NCBI GenBank assembly: GCA_947494325.1
Contig: CANLUS010000007.1
Span: forward strand, 62,001-126,000
DNA length: 64,000 nt
Direction: 5' to 3'
Source: an uncultured Flavobacteriaceae bacterium
GTDB taxonomy: Bacteria; Bacteroidota; Bacteroidia; Flavobacteriales; Flavobacteriaceae
This document shows positions 1 to 8,703 of the stretch, piece by piece. The first letter of the stretch is position 1, and the number at the start of each line of letters is the position of its first letter. Both the position numbers and the translations under genes were made by a program. Under the pieces are notes generated by a model, which saw nothing but the letters and a program-made list of their open reading frames with translations, searched no databases and was not told the DNA's origin.

Positions 1-9
1 CTGTTTTTT

Positions 10-525
10 TTAAGGTTGTTCATATTCAATTATAGACGAGATTCTTTCAGGCATTTTTTCAGGATTCTTTAGTTCCAACGCTCCAAATTGAGTAATGATA
101 GGTTTGTTAAAGTCAACATAATGTAGAAAAAAAGTAAGCCTTGTATAGTCAGAATTATCAGAAGGCGAATCTATCCCGTCTCCAGTAATTTTTGTTCCCT
201 TAGAGTTTAGAAATTTCTCGTCCCAAGGAGTTTGCCAATCCAACGGATCAACCCAGTCTTCCTTCTGAGTGATCTGTCCGATATCGACGTTCCCATGATT
301 AGTTTTAATTCCCAATTCAATAAGGTGAACATCTTTTTGTCCACTTACATGATAAACCCCTATCAATTCAACCAATTGTGTTATGTCTATTGCTTGAATT
401 TTTGTGTTGTTAGTTCTTTCGGATTTAATTTTTGCATATAGACCAAACATTTTTTCACGTGTTATTACTTCATATAACATCATTCCTAAAAAAATCAAAA
501 TTGCAACAATTACGGCGAGGGTCAT
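10..525 (-). CDS. Hypothetical membrane-anchored protein
   Basis: I do not recognise this 171-residue protein. Residues about 4-22 form one hydrophobic segment without a lipobox or obvious cleavage site, so an N-terminal membrane anchor is likely. The rest is soluble, rich in charged and aromatic residues, with a Trp/Asp/Pro-rich stretch near residues 90-105 (DWVDPLDWQTPWDEKF). The gene is complete, ending in TAA at 10-12. It is probably not in the same transcript as the YceI gene upstream of it, because a terminator-like hairpin lies between them. The reading frame is long and uninterrupted, so it is likely a real gene, but no function can be assigned. Confidence 0.7.
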   Translation of the reverse strand: MTLAVIVAILIFLGMMLYEVITREKMFGLYAKIKSERTNNTKIQAIDITQLVELIGVYHVSGQKDVHLIELGIKTNHGNVDIGQITQKEDWVDPLDWQTPWDEKFLNSKGTKITGDGIDSPSDNSDYTRLTFFLHYVDFNKPIITQFGALELKNPEKMPERISSIIEYEQP

Positions 526-605
526 CTATTATATTTATGCATTTATTAATTGCAATAACGGAGGGATATAGTTAGTATTAGCTATATATCCATTATGTAG
601 GATGA

Positions 606-635
606 AAAACCATTAAGCTCAATCTAAATGGTTTT
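606..635 (-). terminator. Putative terminator after the YceI gene
   Basis: AAAACCATT (606-614) pairs with AATGGTTTT (627-635) around a 12-nt loop. Read on the minus strand the hairpin runs into a short T tract. It lies about 25 bp after the stop of the YceI gene and would end the leftward rsfS-to-YceI run. Confidence 0.5.
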
Positions 636-658
636 CTACACTATAATATGGGTTGAAA

Positions 659-1267
659 TTATTTTTTCTTTAAATGGGCAGTAGCACTAATCACAACTTC
701 ACTCCAAGTTTTACTAACACCATCCGGCCCTTTATGGAGTTCGAGACAGGCTGTGTTAATAGATTCTAATGCAGCTTGTGCGCCAAAATCATTTACAATA
801 TCTAATTTTCCATCGAGTTGTACTATTTGATCTTTAATCGAGTAAGTAATAGGAATGGCTTTCGAAATTCCATTCATAGATAAATCGATAGTTCCAGTAC
901 CATCTTCATTCAAGTTTACAGTTCCTGTTAATGATACAGTAGCATCCATAACCCCAAAGAATAATTGTTTTAATTTACTATCTCTATCAGCATCTCCAGA
1001 AACTAAGCTGCTTACAGGAATACTAAATTTTGTGCCATTTAATGCTTCAACCGCAGTAGGAGCTTCTTTTATATTAGATACTTCAAGAACTTCAAAGTTG
1101 CCATTTACTGGAATCTTAGACGTTGTTTTGTAACCAGTCCATGTAATCGTAACGGTTTTTGGTTCTACTGAAAATTGAGGTCCTTCAACTTTTTTGGCTT
1201 CTTTTTTACAAGAAATTGTGACAACGCTCAGAACCAATGCTAATGTGAATACGGTGAATTTTTTCAT
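659..1267 (-). CDS. YceI-family lipoprotein
   Basis: This 202-residue protein has a lipoprotein signal peptide with Cys20 in a TISC lipobox. It is followed by a YceI-like lipocalin-fold domain, with the typical opening around ITWTGYKTTSKIPVNG and the later pattern of a sulphated or polyprenyl-binding beta barrel. YceI proteins bind isoprenoid or amphiphilic ligands in the periplasm, but the ligand here is unknown. The gene follows the ACBP gene by 7 bp and is probably the last member of the leftward phospholipid/FtsH run. A lipid-linked ligand would fit those neighbours, but that is inference. Confidence 0.85.
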   Translation of the reverse strand: MKKFTVFTLALVLSVVTISCKKEAKKVEGPQFSVEPKTVTITWTGYKTTSKIPVNGNFEVLEVSNIKEAPTAVEALNGTKFSIPVSSLVSGDADRDSKLKQLFFGVMDATVSLTGTVNLNEDGTGTIDLSMNGISKAIPITYSIKDQIVQLDGKLDIVNDFGAQAALESINTACLELHKGPDGVSKTWSEVVISATAHLKKK

Positions 1268-1274
1268 AAGAGAA

Positions 1275-1550
1275 TTATTTTATTTTTTGTTGAGTTATTT
1301 GTTCTACTAATGCGATATAGGCCAATTTGGCTTCTTCTTCAGAGATATTATTTAATTGAAATAAGGCATTAGCTTTAAACGCATTTCGAACCTCATTTTG
1401 TCCAGCCGATCTCACATAATTAACACCTTTTGTAGCCTGCTTATAATATGCATATAACTTTAACATCACATCAGGAGGTAACTTTTCCGTCATAGAAGAA
1501 GTAATCGCATATGCTTTTTCAAATTTCGTATGTACGTCTTTTGATGTCAT
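1275..1550 (-). CDS. Acyl-CoA-binding protein (ACBP)
   Basis: This 91-residue protein is the normal size for the ACBP family. The family signature is visible: Phe-Lys-Ala near the start, a Pro-Pro-Asp turn, then LKLYAYYKQATKG with the Tyr and Lys residues that contact acyl-CoA. ACBPs are small cytosolic four-helix proteins that carry long-chain acyl-CoA esters. They are common in eukaryotes and patchy in bacteria. The gene sits 13 bp after psd and two genes after cdsA, so a role in feeding or buffering acyl groups for membrane lipid synthesis is plausible but inferred. Confidence 0.88.
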   Translation of the reverse strand: MTSKDVHTKFEKAYAITSSMTEKLPPDVMLKLYAYYKQATKGVNYVRSAGQNEVRNAFKANALFQLNNISEEEAKLAYIALVEQITQQKIK

Positions 1551-1563
1551 TTTAATGAAAAAA

Positions 1564-2259
1564 CTAACTCGTTTTTTGAGCTATTATTGTTTCGCCACCT
1601 TTAGCCTTATCGTCTAAGGCTACATTTATTTTCATATCCAACGGTAGAAAAAGATCTACTCTAGAACCAAACTTTATAAAACCTGCATCAGTTCCTTGAA
1701 CCACTTCCTCACCTTCTTGGGCGTAATTTACAATACGTCTCGCAAGTGCACCAGCTATTTGGCGATATAAAATTTCACCAACAGAAGTATTTTCGACAAC
1801 AATGGTTGTTCGCTCATTTTCTTCAGAAGCTTTTGGATGCCATGCCACGAGGTACTTTCCGGGATGATATTTGCTGAAATTTATTTTTCCGCTTATCGGA
1901 TATCTTGTCACATGAACATTCAAGGGTGACATAAAAATAGAAACTTGTCTACGTTTATCTTTAAAATATTCACTTTCTACAACCTCCTCAATAACCACAA
2001 CTTTACCATCTACCGGGGCAATGATTTCGTCTAAGTTTTGTACGGTGTGTCGTTTGGGGTTTCTAAAAAATTGAAGAATTAGAACAAACAATAATAACAG
2101 TATTACCATTATTGTCGTGTTGAGCCATGCGATAGTTATAAACTCGTCTACTGCTAACAGTAAGCCAACGAAAATAAGCATCGACAGCATAATTATTTTA
2201 TATCCTTCTTTATGAAACATGTATGTCTTTTTTTTGGTTTGTAACGCGTTATCAATCAA
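1564..2259 (-). CDS. psd: Phosphatidylserine decarboxylase proenzyme
   Basis: The product makes phosphatidylethanolamine from phosphatidylserine with a pyruvoyl cofactor. At 231 residues it is the short bacterial form. Two hydrophobic segments lie at about 20-65. The conserved core includes SIFMSPLNVHVTRYPISG. The self-cleavage site is Gly198-Ser199 within FIKFGSRVDLFLP, where Ser199 would become the pyruvoyl group of the alpha chain. It lies 45 bp after cdsA, which supplies CDP-diacylglycerol for the pathway, so the pair forms a phospholipid unit inside the larger run. All key elements appear intact. Confidence 0.95.
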   Translation of the reverse strand: MIDNALQTKKKTYMFHKEGYKIIMLSMLIFVGLLLAVDEFITIAWLNTTIMVILLLLFVLILQFFRNPKRHTVQNLDEIIAPVDGKVVVIEEVVESEYFKDKRRQVSIFMSPLNVHVTRYPISGKINFSKYHPGKYLVAWHPKASEENERTTIVVENTSVGEILYRQIAGALARRIVNYAQEGEEVVQGTDAGFIKFGSRVDLFLPLDMKINVALDDKAKGGETIIAQKTS

Positions 2260-2304
2260 TAAGCATAGTTAATTTAACTAATAAAACGTGTGTTTCGATA
2301 TAGG

Positions 2305-3099
2305 CTAATAGGTTAAATGTAAATATACATAAACAAAGGGCACAGCAAATATAATGCTATCTAAACGATCTAGAAATCCGCCGTGACCAGGTATAAAATT
2401 ACTACTATCTTTCACCTGAGCTTCTCTTTTAAATTTTGATTCTATTAAATCTCCCAACAATCCAAAAACAACAACGATTACTGCAATAATCATCCAACTT
2501 GTTGTTGTTAAAATATTAATATAATTCGATAAGAAAAATGCAGAAATAAGGGCAGCTACTAAGCCACCAAATGCACCTTCTACGGTTTTATTGGGTGATA
2601 TTTTTTCGTATAATTTCGTTTTTCCAATAGTGCTTCCGACAAGATAGGCAAACGAATCACTCATCCAAATTAATACAAAAATACCAATAATAATGTTTGG
2701 ATGATAGATGTCTTTAATGAATGGAATTTTAGTCAAAAAAACAAAAGGAAGCACAATATATGATATTGCTAAAAAAAAATGACCTAATTTACTCGAAGTG
2801 AGACTTACTTTTGGTTTAAATAACTGATATATAAACGGAATAAACAATGATATGATTAAAAAGAAATGAAAATAATTGGCGCTTAAAATAGGAAGCTCCG
2901 CAAATCTAAAATAGATCAACGTAGCTACTAAATAAATCCAATTATATTTTAGATGTATGAGTTTTTTAAACTCATACAAACAAAACATCATAATAATATA
3001 AAAAACAACATAAAATGAAAGTGATGAATATAAAACAGATGAAACGATCACGGCAATAAAAACAATACCTGAGAGTATTCTAATTGGGAGTTCTTTCAT
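2305..3099 (-). CDS. cdsA: Phosphatidate cytidylyltransferase
   Basis: The protein makes CDP-diacylglycerol from phosphatidic acid and CTP in the inner membrane. It has 264 residues with about seven to eight hydrophobic segments. The C-terminal family signature is present: ESKFKREAQVKDSS followed by IPGHGGFLDRLDS, with the catalytic Asp and Lys/Arg residues. An SPNKTVEGAFGG loop precedes it. The gene ends 1 bp before the LUD-domain gene begins upstream and leads into psd, so co-transcription is likely. Confidence 0.95.
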   Translation of the reverse strand: MKELPIRILSGIVFIAVIVSSVLYSSLSFYVVFYIIMMFCLYEFKKLIHLKYNWIYLVATLIYFRFAELPILSANYFHFFLIISLFIPFIYQLFKPKVSLTSSKLGHFFLAISYIVLPFVFLTKIPFIKDIYHPNIIIGIFVLIWMSDSFAYLVGSTIGKTKLYEKISPNKTVEGAFGGLVAALISAFFLSNYINILTTTSWMIIAVIVVVFGLLGDLIESKFKREAQVKDSSNFIPGHGGFLDRLDSIIFAVPFVYVYLHLTY

Positions 3100-3100
3100 A

Positions 3101-3697
3101 CTATAAATCTTCTAGCAACAATAAGTATAGACTTCTAGCATTTGAATTTCCATATTGTAAAAAATCATCTTGTACTCTATTGGGCATATAATCTTTTATA
3201 GAACTGATATTGGTAGGGAAATTCTTTTTATAATTTTTACGAATACCCATAAGCCCTTCGCTTGTCGTTTTTACCAATTGACTTGTTCTTGCAATAACTA
3301 CAAAGTTATTAGGAAGATTACATATTTTATGTTGGTGTACTTGATTTGAAGAGAATAACACACTACCATTCTCAGAAATAAGATGTTCACAAGTAGTTAA
3401 AAAGGGGCGGTCATTAGATAATTTTGTGCTTACTTTTTTATCAATGATTGCTAAAAAGTTATGCAATCTCTTGTCAAAGCACAGCGCCTCATCCCAGTCA
3501 TTTTCATTAAAAATGTGTAATAGATTTTGATTGATCTCTTCTAGTTGTGTACAGTATAAAAACCGGCCACCTTTTTTTATAAAATTATGAACAAAGATAT
3601 CATCAAGCGTTAGGTTTTCAGTGTTAACACCTGGTTCTAAGTACTCTACGTGTGATGCTTCTTTTTTGGGGTTAAAAAGTTTCTTAAAGAGATTCAT
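3101..3697 (-). CDS. LUD-domain protein (LutC/YkgG-like)
   Basis: This 198-residue protein resembles the short LUD-domain proteins that often lie next to ftsH in Flavobacteriaceae. The LUD fold is the one in LutB/LutC of lactate utilisation. No LutA or LutB partner is nearby, so lactate oxidation should not be assumed. Recognisable parts are an N-terminal basic helix (MNLFKKLFNPKKEA), a glycine-rich turn near residue 43 (KKGGRF), and a central Cys-Glu-His with a downstream NNFVVIARTSQLV strand. It is packed between ftsH (45 bp upstream) and cdsA (1 bp). The molecular role is unknown. Confidence 0.72.
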   Translation of the reverse strand: MNLFKKLFNPKKEASHVEYLEPGVNTENLTLDDIFVHNFIKKGGRFLYCTQLEEINQNLLHIFNENDWDEALCFDKRLHNFLAIIDKKVSTKLSNDRPFLTTCEHLISENGSVLFSSNQVHQHKICNLPNNFVVIARTSQLVKTTSEGLMGIRKNYKKNFPTNISSIKDYMPNRVQDDFLQYGNSNARSLYLLLLEDL

Positions 3698-3741
3698 ACA
3701 AAGGTTTATGAATTACTCAAAATTAAGGAATATGTAATAGT

Positions 3742-5760
3742 TTAGGCGAATTCTGTTGAAATCTCGCCTTCATTGTTCACATCTTTTTGTGGTTCTTCAG
3801 AATCAGCTGGAGTGGTTGTCTTAACTACTTTTTTAGCTAAAGGCTCTTTTACAAAAGGTCTTTTGCCAAAAATAGTTTCTAGATCATCACTAAAAATTAC
3901 TTCTTTTTCAAGCAGTAATTCCGCCAATTGTGTAAGTTCTTTTTTATGCTTTGTTAAGATTTCTTGCGCTCTTTCGTACTGTGTTTCTATTAGTTTAGAG
4001 ATTTCTTCATCGATCAATTGAGCGGTTTCCTCGCTATATGGTTTCGAAAAATTATAGTCATTTTGACCACTAGAGTCATAATAGGTAATGTTTCCTAATT
4101 TTTCACTCAATCCATAAACAGCTACCATGGCGCGCGCTTGTTTGGTAATCTTTTCTAAGTCGCTCAAAGCACCTGTTGATATTTTATCAAAAATTATCTT
4201 CTCAGCAGCTCTACCTCCAAGTGTTGCACACATTTCATCGAGCATCTGTTCTGTACGCACAATCATTCGTTCTTCTGGTAAATACCAGGCAGCTCCCAAT
4301 GATTGCCCTCGTGGTACAATAGTTACCTTCACTAATGGTGCCGCATGCTCTAACATCCAACTCACAGTGGCATGACCTGCTTCATGATAAGCAATAGTTT
4401 CTTTCTCTTTTTGAGTAATGATTTTATTTTTCTTTTCTAAACCACCAACAATTCTATCAACAGCATCCAAGAAATCTTGATGTTCCACTGCTTTTTTATT
4501 GTTTCTGGCTGCCACTAGGGCTGCTTCGTTACACACGTTAGCAATATCAGCACCGGAAAATCCAGGTGTTTGTTTTGCCAAGAATTCAATGTCCGCATTT
4601 TTTGCCAGTTTAAGTGGTTTTATATGCACCTCAAATATTTCTTTTCGCTCATTCATATCTGGTAAGTCGACATATATTTGTCTATCGAATCTACCGGCAC
4701 GCATGAGTGCTTTATCTAAGACGTCTGCACGATTGGTTGCTGCAATTACAATAACATTTACATCGGTACCAAAGCCATCCATTTCGGTTAATAACTGATT
4801 CAGTGTATTTTCTCTTTCATCATTACCACCAGTGATATTACTTCTTCCACGTGCTCTACCAATAGCATCGATTTCATCAATAAAGATAATAGAAGGAGAT
4901 TTTTGAGCAGCTTGTTTGAATAAATCTCTAACACGTGAAGCTCCAACACCGACAAACATTTCTACAAAATCAGATCCTGATAAAGAAAAGAAGGGCACTT
5001 TTGCTTCTCCAGCAACCGCTTTCGCCAATAATGTTTTACCCGTACCTGGAGGTCCTACCAATAGCGCTCCTTTAGGAATCTTACCACCCAGTTTCGTATA
5101 TTTTTCAGGATTCTTTAAGAAATCTACAATCTCCTGAACTTCTTCTTTTGCTCCTTCTAAACCAGCTACATCTTTAAATGATGTTTGTACTTTCTGATCT
5201 TGATCAAAAAGCTTCGCTTTCGATTTTCCAATATTAAATATTTGTCCTCCAGCACCACCGCCAGCACCGCCACCAGACATGCGCTTCATAATGAAAATCC
5301 AAATGGCAATAATAAATACAAAAGGTAATAATGGTAAAATGAAATCCCAAATACTTTCTTGCGTATCATTCTTCGTGTCAAACGTAAGAGAATTTTCATC
5401 TTTATATTGCTCTAAACTATCCTCAAAGTTTTTAAGGTCTCCAATTTTATAAACGTACATCGGGTTCTTTTCGTTAAAAAAAGGGCCCTGCGTATTTTTT
5501 CTATGCTTTTCTTTTTGAAGTGCTTCGGGTGTAATAAACACCTGAGCCACGTCCTTATTCGCTATGATGATTTTTTCAATATCATTATCTTTTAGGATAG
5601 TTTCAAACTCATTTGTAGATAATTCATTACTTGCTGAACTAGCACTGTTAAAAAACTGATAGCCTAAAATTAAGGCAAATAGAATTCCGTAAACCCAATA
5701 GAAATTGAATTTGAACTTGAACTCTTTTAAAGGTTTGTTTTTTTTATTGTCGTTACTCAT
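3742..5760 (-). CDS. ftsH: ATP-dependent zinc metalloprotease FtsH
   Basis: A membrane-anchored AAA+ protease that extracts and degrades misfolded membrane proteins and some regulators. The 672 residues contain a transmembrane helix at about 19-37, a periplasmic loop, a second helix at about 137-158, and a Gly-rich linker (162-172). The AAA domain follows, with Walker A GPPGTGKT (236-243), Walker B FIDEID (293-298) and the second region of homology near 340-360. The zinc site HEAGH is at 459-463. An acidic tail ends the protein. It follows rsfS by 22 bp. Everything needed for activity is present. Confidence 0.98.
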   Translation of the reverse strand: MSNDNKKNKPLKEFKFKFNFYWVYGILFALILGYQFFNSASSASNELSTNEFETILKDNDIEKIIIANKDVAQVFITPEALQKEKHRKNTQGPFFNEKNPMYVYKIGDLKNFEDSLEQYKDENSLTFDTKNDTQESIWDFILPLLPFVFIIAIWIFIMKRMSGGGAGGGAGGQIFNIGKSKAKLFDQDQKVQTSFKDVAGLEGAKEEVQEIVDFLKNPEKYTKLGGKIPKGALLVGPPGTGKTLLAKAVAGEAKVPFFSLSGSDFVEMFVGVGASRVRDLFKQAAQKSPSIIFIDEIDAIGRARGRSNITGGNDERENTLNQLLTEMDGFGTDVNVIVIAATNRADVLDKALMRAGRFDRQIYVDLPDMNERKEIFEVHIKPLKLAKNADIEFLAKQTPGFSGADIANVCNEAALVAARNNKKAVEHQDFLDAVDRIVGGLEKKNKIITQKEKETIAYHEAGHATVSWMLEHAAPLVKVTIVPRGQSLGAAWYLPEERMIVRTEQMLDEMCATLGGRAAEKIIFDKISTGALSDLEKITKQARAMVAVYGLSEKLGNITYYDSSGQNDYNFSKPYSEETAQLIDEEISKLIETQYERAQEILTKHKKELTQLAELLLEKEVIFSDDLETIFGKRPFVKEPLAKKVVKTTTPADSEEPQKDVNNEGEISTEFA

Positions 5761-5782
5761 AAGAGTGTATTATTGTTAATGA

Positions 5783-6154
5783 TTAGTGAGCAGTTTCTAT
5801 TACGGTAATCTTGGCATCTCCCCAAAGACTTTCTATATCATAAAACTCACGTATTTGTTTTTGAAAAATGTGTACTACAACATTTACATAATCTAGTAAT
5901 ATCCATTCAGCGTTTGCTTCTCCTTCGACATGCCAAGGTTTATCTTTTAATGCCTTACTAACTAATTTTTGAACCGAGCCAGCAATGGCATTCACTTGCG
6001 TGTTCGAACTTCCTTCGCAAACTATAAAGTAATCGCAAACCGTATTTTCAATCTCTCTAAGGTCTAAAATACTAATTTTTTCACCTTTAACCTGTTCTAT
6101 TCCTTTAATAATCTCAGTGATTAGCTGATCAGCGCTTGGCTTTTTTTCTGTCAT
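5783..6154 (-). CDS. rsfS: Ribosomal silencing factor RsfS
   Basis: RsfS binds ribosomal protein L14 and blocks 30S-50S joining under nutrient limitation. The 123-residue length is typical. Family motifs are visible: CDYFIVCEGSS near residue 40, then KPWHVEG, AEWILLDYVNVVVHIF and FYDIESLWGDA. It is the first gene of the leftward run that continues through ftsH and the lipid genes. A TACATTTG -7 element (6177-6184, minus strand) lies 22 bp upstream of the ATG. Confidence 0.95.
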   Translation of the reverse strand: MTEKKPSADQLITEIIKGIEQVKGEKISILDLREIENTVCDYFIVCEGSSNTQVNAIAGSVQKLVSKALKDKPWHVEGEANAEWILLDYVNVVVHIFQKQIREFYDIESLWGDAKITVIETAH

Positions 6155-6176
6155 TAAAAATCTTTATAATTACCTG

Positions 6177-6184
6177 CAAATGTA
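6177..6184 (-). promoter_or_regulatory. Putative -7 element for the rsfS run
   Basis: The minus-strand sequence is TACATTTG, a match to the Bacteroidota -7 consensus TAnnTTTG, 22 bp before the rsfS start. No convincing -33 TTG is visible at the usual spacing. Confidence 0.45.
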
Positions 6185-6209
6185 TTACTTTTTATGGTTA
6201 ATGAAGTGC

Positions 6210-6217
6210 TATATTTG
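6210..6217 (+). promoter_or_regulatory. Putative -7 element for birA
   Basis: TATATTTG matches TAnnTTTG and ends 11 bp before the birA ATG, implying a very short leader. It stands back to back with the rsfS element. The -33 box is weak. Confidence 0.45.
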
Positions 6218-6228
6218 CATAAATATAT

Positions 6229-6960
6229 ATGAAAATAGTCAAACTTAATGCCATTAATTCCACCAATGCTTTTTTAAAGGACATGGTAAGAAGTTCTGCG
6301 GTGGAAAATTTTACTGTGGTAGTTACCAACCACCAGACCAAAGGCAAAGGACAATTTGAGAACGTTTGGATATCTGAAAAAGGTAAAAACCTTACATTTA
6401 GTGTATTATGTAAATTTTCTAACTTAGAAGTTCGCCGTTCTTTTTATTTAAATTGTGCGATTTCTTTGGCTATTTATAATGTCTTAAACAGAACTATTAA
6501 AAATAAGTTAAAAATTAAATGGCCTAACGACATTTTGTCATTCAACAAGAAATTGTGTGGAATTTTAATTGAAAATACTGTCAGTAACGGTAAAATACAG
6601 CATGCGATAGTGGGCATTGGATTGAATGTAAATCAAGAGAATTTTCCGACAGAATTGCCAAGGGCGACTTCTATGAAAATGTTGACCGAAAAAGACTATG
6701 ATATGGATGCTTTATTGAATGCAATACTCATAGAAGTTCAACATCAAATAACCTTCATTGAAAGTCAACAATTCGAGTTATTAAAAATAAACTACGAAAA
6801 AGTGCTGTACCGTAACGGTGAGGCTGCGATGTTTCATGCAGACAAGCTTGGTAATTTCTTAGGTAAAATTTTAGGAATTACATATCAAGGAAAGCTCATC
6901 GTCGAATTAGAGAATGAATCTTTAGAAACTTTTGCACTAAAAGAAATCCGATTTATGTAA
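6229..6960 (+). CDS. birA: Biotin--[acetyl-CoA-carboxylase] ligase, monofunctional
   Basis: Attaches biotin to the carboxyl carrier protein of acetyl-CoA carboxylase and other biotin enzymes. The 243 residues hold only the catalytic domain: INSTNAFL near residue 9, the biotin-AMP loop QTKGKGQFENVW (a variant of GRGRxG), KWPNDI, KLCGIL and GIGLNVNQ. There is no N-terminal winged helix, so it should not act as the biotin-operon repressor. It is convergent with the SRPBCC gene and overlaps its 3' end by 8 bp. Confidence 0.93.
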   Translation: MKIVKLNAINSTNAFLKDMVRSSAVENFTVVVTNHQTKGKGQFENVWISEKGKNLTFSVLCKFSNLEVRRSFYLNCAISLAIYNVLNRTIKNKLKIKWPNDILSFNKKLCGILIENTVSNGKIQHAIVGIGLNVNQENFPTELPRATSMKMLTEKDYDMDALLNAILIEVQHQITFIESQQFELLKINYEKVLYRNGEAAMFHADKLGNFLGKILGITYQGKLIVELENESLETFALKEIRFM

Positions 6961-7345
6961 GGCTTTCAATATTTTCAGAAAGCGTATTGATAAATTTTTT
7001 CAACGGTGGTTTAACCATCATGGCCATCATCATGTTAAATTTACCCTCAAATACCAATTGAACATCGCATGTTGTTTCGCTAGTTTCGGTTATGTGTCCT
7101 GTTAAGGTAAACGGAATTTTATCGCTAGCAGAAGCTAATACCACTTTGCTCGAAGGCACTAATTCTTGTAATTTTAATTTGATCTCTGGCATCCCACTCA
7201 AAGCAAAAAGGAAAGAATCTTCTCTGGCTTCAAATTTGTCAATATTTTCAGGCATTATCTGTTCGAAATTTTCAACTTTTGCTAAAAATTCGAACATGTC
7301 ATTACTAGATTTTTGTACAGAAACTGTTGGGCTTTCTAAATTCAT
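6953..7345 (-). CDS. SRPBCC-fold protein
   Basis: This 130-residue protein has the layout of a small SRPBCC/START-like domain: an N-terminal strand (SPTVSVQKS), a helix with EFLAKVENFEQIMPENI, several beta strands, and a C-terminal amphipathic helix rich in Met and Phe. Such proteins bind hydrophobic ligands; the ligand is not evident. It lies 36 bp downstream of pyrE on the same strand, so it is probably co-transcribed. That link is an observation and does not give a function. Confidence 0.75.
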   Translation of the reverse strand: MNLESPTVSVQKSSNDMFEFLAKVENFEQIMPENIDKFEAREDSFLFALSGMPEIKLKLQELVPSSKVVLASASDKIPFTLTGHITETSETTCDVQLVFEGKFNMMMAMMVKPPLKKFINTLSENIESLT

Positions 7346-7381
7346 TTGTTGTTGGTTTAATATTCGGTGGTTACATATTAT

Positions 7382-8023
7382 TTATCTACTCCATTCACTT
7401 GGATTCTCACTCCATGCTTGTAGCGTTGCTAATTCTTTGCCACTTATGTAATTAGTTTCTACTGCTTGCTCTAATAGATTTGAATAGTCACTTAACGTTG
7501 TTAAATCAACATTAGCGACATTAAAATTATCTTGTGCGAATTCAAATCCGTACGAAAATATAGCGACCATACCTTTTACAGTTGCATCAGCTTCTTTTAA
7601 TGCTTTTACGGCATTTAAACTGCTTTTTCCAGTACTGATTAAGTCTTCAATAACAACGACATTTTGCCCCTTTTCTAAATGTCCTTCAATTTGGTTTTGG
7701 CGCCCATGTTTTTTGGGTTCAGGTCTAACATAAACAAAAGGTATGCCTAATTCTTGGGCAACTAAAACACCAATGGCGATCGCTCCAGTTGCAACACCTG
7801 CAATCACATCGGGCTTCCCGTATTTTTCTTCAACTGTCTTTGCTAAAGTTTCACGTAAAAAGTTACGAATATTTACAAACGAAAGGGTAGTTCTATTATC
7901 GCAATAAATTGGTGATTTCCATCCCGAAGCCCAGGTAAAGGGTTCATTAGGTTGTAATTTAATGGCTTTGATTTGTAATAATAGTTCAGCTGTCTTTTTT
8001 GCTGTATTTTTGTCTAAAATCAT
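7382..8023 (-). CDS. pyrE: Orotate phosphoribosyltransferase
   Basis: Converts orotate and PRPP to orotidine monophosphate in pyrimidine synthesis. The 213-residue protein shows the N-terminal substrate loop (FTWASGWKSPIYCDNR), the mobile catalytic loop with RPEPKKHG, and the PRPP-binding signature VVVIEDLISTGKSSL. The ATG at 8021-8023 is only 8 bp from the start of the divergent NUDIX gene, and the first 20 codons must also carry that gene's promoter. Confidence 0.96.
   Translation of the reverse strand: MILDKNTAKKTAELLLQIKAIKLQPNEPFTWASGWKSPIYCDNRTTLSFVNIRNFLRETLAKTVEEKYGKPDVIAGVATGAIAIGVLVAQELGIPFVYVRPEPKKHGRQNQIEGHLEKGQNVVVIEDLISTGKSSLNAVKALKEADATVKGMVAIFSYGFEFAQDNFNVANVDLTTLSDYSNLLEQAVETNYISGKELATLQAWSENPSEWSR
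8005..8012 (+). promoter_or_regulatory. Putative -7 element for the NUDIX gene inside pyrE
   Basis: TATTTTTG matches TAnnTTTG and lies inside the 5' end of pyrE coding sequence, 18 bp before the NUDIX ATG at 8031. The -33 region is not clear. Confidence 0.4.
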
Positions 8024-8027
8024 GTCG

Positions 8028-8035
8028 CAAATGTA
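8028..8035 (-). promoter_or_regulatory. Putative -7 element for pyrE over the NUDIX start codon
   Basis: On the minus strand this is TACATTTG, the same octamer seen before rsfS, ddl and rseP. It covers the NUDIX start codon at 8031-8033. A start 4-6 nt downstream would fall at the pyrE ATG, so the pyrE mRNA may be leaderless or nearly so. Confidence 0.45.
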
Positions 8036-8627
8036 TACAATTTTTATAAATGATGCAGTTATTTATTTAACAGACGATACTGCATATAAAGATGAAAAAT
8101 CTTTTGTGTATTATAAAGATGTGCATCTTTCAGAAATGTTAAAAGATATGGAGGATGGAACTCTTTCTGAAGTATATATGTTTCATCCAAGCATCGATTT
8201 TTTATGGAACGATTTTAAACAACAATTTAAACTAATTGAAGCGGCTGGGGGAGTTGTTTTTAATGAATCTCAGGAACTATTGTGGATTTATAGGAACGGA
8301 CGTTGGGACTTACCCAAAGGAAAGATCGAAAAAAATGAAGATAATGAAATGGCAGCCATTCGAGAAGTGGAGGAGGAATGTGGATTGACAAATGTAACTT
8401 TGAAGAAATTTATCATGTCGACTTATCATATATATAGATTTAAAGACGTGCCCGTTTTAAAAATTTCTCATTGGTATGAAATGTTTGCAGATAGTCATCA
8501 AAATTTAAAACCTCAAGTAGAAGAAGGAATTACAAGCGTATCATGGTTGAATAATGTCAACATGTATAAGGCTTTAGAAGATACATACGATAACATAAAA
8601 TTGTTATTTAAAAACCTAAAGAAATAA
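8031..8627 (+). CDS. NUDIX hydrolase
   Basis: A NUDIX-fold hydrolase of about 198 residues that should cleave a nucleoside diphosphate linked to another group; the substrate is unknown. The Nudix box is complete: GKIEKN with Glu seven residues after Gly, then AIREVEEECGL. I place the start at 8031 (MYTIFINDAV); an ATG at 8022 is possible, while the longer frame from 7962 runs through pyrE. A non-catalytic N-terminal region of about 65 residues precedes the NUDIX fold. It is divergent from pyrE. Confidence 0.9.
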   Translation: MYTIFINDAVIYLTDDTAYKDEKSFVYYKDVHLSEMLKDMEDGTLSEVYMFHPSIDFLWNDFKQQFKLIEAAGGVVFNESQELLWIYRNGRWDLPKGKIEKNEDNEMAAIREVEEECGLTNVTLKKFIMSTYHIYRFKDVPVLKISHWYEMFADSHQNLKPQVEEGITSVSWLNNVNMYKALEDTYDNIKLLFKNLKK

Positions 8628-8650
8628 TATAGCTATTCGAAGCATAAAGC

Positions 8651-8680
8651 TTGCTAACTTGTTAAAATACACTATCTTTG
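8651..8680 (+). promoter_or_regulatory. Bacteroidota-type promoter for the SulP gene
   Basis: TTG at 8651-8653, a 19-bp spacer and TATCTTTG at 8673-8680 match the -33/-7 pattern well. The leader to the ATG at 8704 would be about 18 nt. Confidence 0.6.
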
Positions 8681-8703
8681 CCGCCTTTTAAACTAAGGGA
8701 ATA

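Noticed and set aside
8022-8030. ATG at 8022 as the NUDIX start
   Set aside because: Possible, but it shares bases with the pyrE start codon and adds only three residues; the MYTIF start fits related proteins better.
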